NCBI GenBank assembly: GCA_013044425.1
Contig: JABEUK010000124.1
Span: 1-16,499 of the forward strand
DNA from: Thermoplasmata archaeon
GTDB lineage: Archaea; Thermoplasmatota; Thermoplasmata; Lutacidiplasmatales; UBA184
DNA: 16,499 nt
Reading direction: 5' to 3'
Each line of letters starts with the position of its first letter. Within the stretch, counting starts at the first letter, position 1. The notes below the pieces were generated by a model, which searched no databases, was not told the DNA's origin, and saw nothing but the letters and a program-made list of their open reading frames with translations. The translations under genes and the position numbers were made by a program. Of this stretch, positions 12,891-16,499 are shown in pieces.

Positions 12891-13553
12891 GTCGAAGATG
12901 GCGAGCCCCTCTTGCAGGTGGGAGATCTCGACGGGGGTCGTGGGCCGGCCGGTGATGAACGCTCGCGAGTTCGCTATCGCGCAGGCGCCGACCACGGGAA
13001 CCCCGAAGTTCGCCGTGGATCGGTGGACCGGCACGCCCAGGACCTCGCCCGCGAACGCGACCTCGTGTTCGGTCGCCTTCGGGTGCACCACCACGCCGCG
13101 ATTCGTCGCGAGACCGGCCATGCCGACCGTACCGAGGCCGCCCAGCGTTCCCCGATGGACGGGTACTCCGAGAGCCTCGGCGATCTTGCCGATCGCCACG
13201 TCCGACAGTTCGGGGTGGGCGAGCGCTCCGTGATCGTTCGCGAGAAGGTTGTTGCCGAGCGCGTTCTGCCGTGCGCGGATCACGACCACCGGCACGATCC
13301 GCTCGAGCACGGCCCGCTCCACGACATCGATCGTGTCGCCGACGACCGCCCCGTTCGAGTTCATCGCGAGGAGCGGCCCGACCAGTTCGCTGTCACAGAC
13401 GGTCGTGCGGTGGGCCCTCACGCCGAGCAGCCGCTCGACCTCATGCTGAAGCGCGGCCGGGGTGCTCGGCGGCAGGATCGCCGCGGAGTCGGTCGCGCGC
13501 AGATGGACGCCGAGATACGGGCTTCCGCCGAACAGTGCACGACCGACCGGCAC
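12888..13553 (-). CDS. eif6: Translation initiation factor aIF6
   Basis: This 221-residue factor binds the large ribosomal subunit and prevents joining with the small one (anti-association). It shows the five-fold repeated pentein pattern: GSPYLGVHLRATDSAAILPP near the N-terminus, LLAMNSNGAVVGD, LGNNLLANDHGALAHPELS, GLATNRGVVVHP and GACAIANSRAFITG, the recurring N-x-x-G/A-x-hydrophobic elements. The start is GTG 13553, 26 bp after the L31e stop, because the GGSPYLGV block should be about ten residues in; an in-frame extension upstream runs through L31e and is not protein-like. It is the last gene of the S19e operon seen here; in many archaea LX, prefoldin alpha and FtsY follow, but here a convergent aldolase ends the cluster. 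Confidence 0.92.
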   Translation of the reverse strand: MPVGRALFGGSPYLGVHLRATDSAAILPPSTPAALQHEVERLLGVRAHRTTVCDSELVGPLLAMNSNGAVVGDTIDVVERAVLERIVPVVVIRARQNALGNNLLANDHGALAHPELSDVAIGKIAEALGVPVHRGTLGGLGTVGMAGLATNRGVVVHPKATEHEVAFAGEVLGVPVHRSTANFGVPVVGACAIANSRAFITGRPTTPVEISHLQEGLAIFD

Positions 13554-13579
13554 GCCTCGTGGTTCCCCCGGACGCGGTC

Positions 13580-13879
13580 TTACGCCTCGTCCAGGAGGTC
13601 GACCTCGATGAGGCCGTCCTCGAAGCGAATCGCTTTCACGTGAACCTGCCGAGGGATGTGCTGGATACCACGCTCCCAAATGTACAGGTTGATGCGCGGG
13701 TCGATCCAGACGTCCTCGGGCTTGCCCTTCATGTGGCGGCTGATGAAGCGGCGGACGGTCTCGAGCGCGTGGCCCGAGCGGCGGCGGCGCGAGGGCTGGT
13801 GCATGCTCGCCCGCAGCGGGATCACGTACTCGCGTTCGAGTTCCTCGGTCGGCGCAGGGGCGTTCGGATTGCGTGCCAT
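13580..13879 (-). CDS. rpl31e: 50S ribosomal protein L31e
   Basis: This 99-residue L31e is complete and specific to archaea and eukaryotes. It has REYVIPLR, the basic RRRRSGHALETVRRFISRHMK helix (split about 36-51) and the ending VWIDPRINLYIWERGI with the family's WxRGI. The acidic C-terminus FEDGLIEVDLLDEA is usual for halophilic- or acid-leaning homologues but not diagnostic. ATG 13879 lies 17 bp after the L39e stop. It sits at the polypeptide exit region of the large subunit, like L39e, its operon partner. Confidence 0.95.
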   Translation of the reverse strand: MARNPNAPAPTEELEREYVIPLRASMHQPSRRRRSGHALETVRRFISRHMKGKPEDVWIDPRINLYIWERGIQHIPRQVHVKAIRFEDGLIEVDLLDEA

Positions 13880-13896
13880 GATCGTCTACTTCTCCC

Positions 13897-14055
13897 TTAC
13901 TTGTGCAGATGTCCGCGCTTCCAGGTGCGTCGCTTCGGATGGCGGACCACGCGCCGGCTCGTGCGCTGCATGACCCAGGCGGGAACCCGGCGGTTCCGCT
14001 TGACGGCACGGTTCAGTCGGGTCTTGCGCGCGGAGCTCTTCCTGCGATTCGCCAT
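13897..14055 (-). CDS. rpl39e: 50S ribosomal protein L39e
   Basis: This 52-residue, very basic protein matches L39e, which lines the ribosomal exit tunnel in archaea and eukaryotes. It has MANRRKSSARKTRLNRAVK, the N-R-R-V-P-A-W-V-M block and the C-terminal RRTWKRGHLHK. ATG 14055 is preceded by AGGAACCTCC-like sequence (GAGGAACCTCCA reading toward the ATG), including a GAGG about 10 bases upstream. It lies 19 bp after the PDCD5 stop, within the same operon. Confidence 0.94.
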   Translation of the reverse strand: MANRRKSSARKTRLNRAVKRNRRVPAWVMQRTSRRVVRHPKRRTWKRGHLHK

Positions 14056-14074
14056 TGGAGGTTCCTCTTCGTCG

Positions 14075-14428
14075 CTACCGACGGGTGATCTTGATCTCGC
14101 GTCGTTCCGGCGAGATGCGCTCGAGGAGCGCGCGGAGCGTCGCATCGTCGATCGGTCGTTGGAGCCGCCCGCTCGCGGCGAGGGCGATCACCTGCTGCTC
14201 CACCGACCCCGCGACCTCCGGCTTCGCGAGGCGGATCCGTCCGAGCCGTTCTCGCGCTTCGGGGGTCAGGACGCGGCGGAGAATCTCTGCGCGCTCCGAG
14301 TCACGCCGCTCCATCTCCGCCTGCTGGGCGGAGTAGGCGTTCTGCGTCGCCCCCTGTTGCATCTGCTGGATCTCCTGCAGTCGGCGCCGCCGAAGCTCGG
14401 CGAGCTCCACGTCGTCATTGGCCGTCAT
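14075..14428 (-). CDS. PDCD5-type DNA-binding protein
   Basis: This 117-residue PDCD5-family protein (archaeal TFAR19-like) consists of an N-terminal helix (ELAELRRRRLQEIQQMQ), a Gln/Ala/Glu-rich spacer and the globular three-helix domain with ILRRVLTPEARERLGRIRLA and EQQVIALAASG, ending in the basic REIKITRR. Archaeal members bind DNA in vitro; the cellular role is not settled. It is usually encoded directly after S19e, as here. ATG 14428 gives a family-like short acidic start (MTANDDVELAE). An in-frame ATG pair at 14455, just after the S19e stop, would add nine residues and cannot be excluded. Confidence 0.92.
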   Translation of the reverse strand: MTANDDVELAELRRRRLQEIQQMQQGATQNAYSAQQAEMERRDSERAEILRRVLTPEARERLGRIRLAKPEVAGSVEQQVIALAASGRLQRPIDDATLRALLERISPERREIKITRR

Positions 14429-14459
14429 CGGATCCCACGACTCCCGTCCCATCACGGCG

Positions 14460-14915
14460 CTAGAGGTACTTGGCGAGTTCGGGGCGGCCTTCGGCGAGAG
14501 CCTTCAACGTATCGCGCGACAGCGTGTCGAGCAGCTTCTGGCCCTCCCCACTGACCCGCCGGCCCTTGTTCTTGTACGCCTGGACCAGGCCCGCATGCTC
14601 GAGCTGCTGGACGATCTCCCGCAGCACGGCTCGCGAGCCCTTCCGGGCATGGTACGGGGCGCTGCCGCGGTCGCGCTTGCCGCCGTAGTCCGCGCTCAGC
14701 CGCGAGATGCCGATATTCCCGTGGACGTAGATCTTGCGCAGGACGGAGGCGCTGCGCATGTACCACCAGTCGTCCTGGGTAGGAGCGCGTTCCTTGTGGA
14801 CCCCCGTCTTCACGAACGCTGCCCACGTCGGCGGGCTGACCGCCGCTCGGTTCTTGAGCTCGGTCGCCAAACGGGGTAGCAAAGCGGAAGGCGGAACGTC
14901 CCTTGGGTGAGTCAT
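14460..14915 (-). CDS. rps19e: 30S ribosomal protein S19e
   Basis: This 151-residue S19e shows the family blocks RDVPPSALLPRLATELK, PTWAAFVKTGVHKERAP, WWYMRSASVLRKIYVHGNIG, LSADYGGKRDRGSAPYHARKGS and the winged-helix C-terminus LEHAGLVQAY...GRRVSGEGQKLLD. It is specific to archaea and eukaryotes and is needed for small-subunit maturation in eukaryotes. ATG 14915 (MTHPRDVPPSA) lies about 28 bp after a TATA box, so it is the leaderless first gene of S19e-PDCD5-L39e-L31e-aIF6. A longer in-frame start at 15023 would run through the promoter and is rejected. Confidence 0.95.
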   Translation of the reverse strand: MTHPRDVPPSALLPRLATELKNRAAVSPPTWAAFVKTGVHKERAPTQDDWWYMRSASVLRKIYVHGNIGISRLSADYGGKRDRGSAPYHARKGSRAVLREIVQQLEHAGLVQAYKNKGRRVSGEGQKLLDTLSRDTLKALAEGRPELAKYL

Positions 14916-14939
14916 GAGGCGCCGAGCCACCCGGTGAGG

Positions 14940-14948
14940 GTATTTAGC
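14940..14948 (-). promoter_or_regulatory. TATA box of the S19e operon
   Basis: CTAAATACC on the coding strand is centred about 28 bp before the S19e ATG at 14915. The same AT-rich patch (GTATTTAG) may also serve the divergent MobA-like gene. Confidence 0.55.
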
Positions 14949-15031
14949 CGTATGTGGATTCTCTCGACAGCGCGATGCGCTCCGGGCCGGCCCCGAGCCG
15001 GCCCGCGGCGCCTCCCGCTCCATGGGTCAAA

Positions 15032-15667
15032 ATGAACGACGGGGAGGGAGTGGCCGCGCTGCTGCTGAGCGGGGGTGCTTCCAGTCGCTTCTATGGCCGG
15101 CCGAAGGCCCTCCTCCCCGTGGGTTCACGCCCGGCGATCCGCCGAATGGCGGAGATCTCGCTGGACGAGGAGTTGTTCCCGGTGATCGCGGTGGCCGGCG
15201 TACAATCCGACACGATCATTCGCGCGATTCAGGGGCTCCCCGTTTCGGTGGTCGAGGCGGAGCGGTGGCGGGAGGGCCGGACGGCTTCGATCCAGGCCGG
15301 CCTCGCGGCGATCCCGGCGGGCCGCGATGTGCTCCTGTGGCCGGTGGACCACCCCTTCGTCGAGCCGGCGACCGTGCGGGAGCTGTTGCGAGTCCGGACC
15401 CGAGACGCGCTGGGATCGTGGTTCGTTCCGACGAGGGACGGACACGGCGGCCATCCCGTCTTGATCCGACGCTCGGTGTTTCCGGCCATCGACTCGCTGG
15501 CCCCCGACGCCCCGCTTCGGAGTCTCCTCCCCGCGCTCGGGCCCCAGGTGGTTCGAGTTCCCGTGGACGACCCGGGGATCTTCGCCAATGTGGACACGTT
15601 GGAGCGATATGTCTCCGCGCATCAGGAGTGGCGGGAGCGCTCGGAGCGTCGATGGATCGAAGGTTGA
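15032..15667 (+). CDS. MobA-like molybdopterin nucleotidyltransferase
   Basis: This 211-residue protein is a MobA/MocA-like NTP transferase. It has the nucleotide-binding block LLLSGGASSRFYGRPKALLP (10-29), the metal motif in PVDHPFV (104-110), GHGGHPVLI (137-145) and FANVDTLERY (184-193). The GHPVL element and DHPFV resemble MocA/PucB-type enzymes that attach CTP (or GTP) to molybdopterin to make the dinucleotide cofactor used by xanthine-dehydrogenase-type enzymes. Overlap with xdhC supports that role. ATG 15032 gives a compact N-terminus; in-frame GTG 14954 or ATG 14975 would add 26 or 19 Pro/Ala-rich residues. ATG 14975 has leaderless spacing to the patch at 14941-14947, so the start is uncertain. 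Confidence 0.85.
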   Translation: MNDGEGVAALLLSGGASSRFYGRPKALLPVGSRPAIRRMAEISLDEELFPVIAVAGVQSDTIIRAIQGLPVSVVEAERWREGRTASIQAGLAAIPAGRDVLLWPVDHPFVEPATVRELLRVRTRDALGSWFVPTRDGHGGHPVLIRRSVFPAIDSLAPDAPLRSLLPALGPQVVRVPVDDPGIFANVDTLERYVSAHQEWRERSERRWIEG

Positions 15668-16497
15668 TCCGGGAGGAGCTGCGCCTCATGGAGGCGCACC
15701 AGCCATTCGCTCGCGCAGCGATCGTGCGCACGGTGGGATCGGTCCCGGGCAAACTCGGCGCCTGCATGCTCGTGCGGGCCGACGGCACTTCGCTCGGCAC
15801 CGTCGGGGGCGCCGAACTTGAGGAGCGCGTCAAGGAAGCGTGCCGGAAGGCGCTCGAGCTGGGACGGGGGAACCTCCTCCACTTTGATCTTCAGGCCTGG
15901 AAGGCGGGGGGCCTGAAGAGCCTCTGTGGCGGGACCGTGGATGTCGCCGTGGAGTACGTCCCCGCCCGGCCCAACCTCCTGCTCTGGGGCGGCGGTCATG
16001 TTTCCCTTGCGGTCGCGGCGCTCCTTCCGGGTCTCGAGTACGATTACAGCGTCGCAGACGACCGCCCGGACTGGGTCGGCGTCGATCGGTTTCCGGCAGC
16101 GGTCCGACGCGAGGTCGTTGCGCCTCGCGGGGTCTGGGATATATTCGACCCCGCGTCGTTCACTCACCTCTACCTCCTGGGCTACGACGCGATGAAGGAT
16201 CTGGAACTCCTGGCCGATTCGATCGAGCGGTTCCCCGGGCACATCGGGCTGATGGCGAGCACCTCCAAGCGTGAGCACATGTTCCACGCGCTCCGGGAGC
16301 GGGGCATTTCGCCGACCGCCATCGGCCGGATCCGCTCCCCCGTGGGCCTCGACATCGGCGCGGAGACTCCGAGCGAGATCGCCCTGAGCGTGGCGGCCGA
16401 GCTCGTACGAGGGCGACATCCGACGCGCAGCCGGCTCCCCCGGCCCGGGGCGTTCGCGAGCCGTGCGGACCCCTCCCCCGACACCGGGGGCCCGTAG
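15652..16497 (+). CDS. xdhC: XdhC-family molybdenum cofactor insertion chaperone
   Basis: This 281-residue protein is of the XdhC/CoxI family, which binds molybdenum cofactor, helps its sulfuration and delivers it to xanthine-dehydrogenase-type hydroxylases. The N-terminal domain has VRTVGSVPGKLGACMLV (25-41), GTVGGAELE (49-57) and LCGGTVDV (91-98, with the family's CGG). The C-terminal Rossmann domain opens LLLWGGGHVSLAVA (109-122) and continues with VADDRPDW, LYLLGYDAMKDLELL, IGLMASTSKRE and SPVGLDIGAETPSEIALSVAAEL. In many homologues the second block reads GGGCLE or similar; here Ala-Glu replaces that Cys region. ATG 15652 overlaps the MobA-like gene by 16 bases, indicating translational coupling. 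The final 25 residues are a Pro/Arg-rich tail without family character. Confidence 0.88.
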   Translation: MDRRLIREELRLMEAHQPFARAAIVRTVGSVPGKLGACMLVRADGTSLGTVGGAELEERVKEACRKALELGRGNLLHFDLQAWKAGGLKSLCGGTVDVAVEYVPARPNLLLWGGGHVSLAVAALLPGLEYDYSVADDRPDWVGVDRFPAAVRREVVAPRGVWDIFDPASFTHLYLLGYDAMKDLELLADSIERFPGHIGLMASTSKREHMFHALRERGISPTAIGRIRSPVGLDIGAETPSEIALSVAAELVRGRHPTRSRLPRPGAFASRADPSPDTGGP

Positions 16498-16499
16498 GA

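Noticed and set aside
13271..14554. Long plus-strand open frame across the ribosomal operon
   Set aside because: It crosses five well-recognised minus-strand genes and has Arg/Ala-rich composition with no family features.

Overview
The window is archaeal. It carries ribosomal proteins found only in archaea and eukaryotes (S17e, S19e, L31e, L39e), aIF6, the PDCD5-type DNA-binding protein and an archaeal-type phosphopantetheine adenylyltransferase. Recurrent AT-rich boxes lie 25-35 bp before start codons, as expected for TATA-box promoters with leaderless or nearly leaderless mRNAs. The DNA is strongly GC-rich. Gene content is compatible with a high-GC, heterotrophic member of Thermoplasmatota, but that placement is inference.

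Layout, left to right. Bases 1-101 hold the 5' end of a leftward IS-transposase-like gene cut by the window edge. Bases 102-799 have no intact gene; they hold a thrice-repeated 9-bp motif at 70-71 bp spacing and what looks like a broken leftward gene (542-799). A leftward two-helix membrane protein (800-1297) is divergent from a radical SAM/SPASM protein (1453-2514). That gene converges on a large leftward GH15 glucoamylase (2537-4957). A decayed membrane-protein remnant follows (5060-5387), then a leftward phosphohexomutase of the GlmM/PMM type (5384-6757).

From a shared promoter region diverges the rightward pair Mut7-C RNase/zinc ribbon and TrmG10-type tRNA methyltransferase (6839-8325). 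These converge, with stop codons sharing one CTAG, on a leftward run: DUF2116 zinc-ribbon membrane protein, PPAT with an odd C-terminal extension, a 73-aa conserved-looking protein, a DUF5611-like protein and an S2P-type M50 metalloprotease (11590 down to 8322). Rightward S17e and an HpcH/HpaI-type aldolase follow, each behind the same AACGGTTAT promoter core. Next is the leftward translation operon S19e-PDCD5-L39e-L31e-aIF6 (14915 down to 12888). The window ends with a rightward overlapping pair, MobA-like nucleotidyltransferase and XdhC, which points to a molybdenum hydroxylase being matured.

Most of the window is core archaeal housekeeping (translation, CoA synthesis, tRNA modification, sugar phosphates). 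The accessory character is at the left end (IS trace, broken gene) and in the 4958-5387 gap. I did not find a convincing undescribed multi-gene system. The best leads are the PPAT C-terminal extension, the left-end repeat array and the orphan molybdenum-maturation pair.
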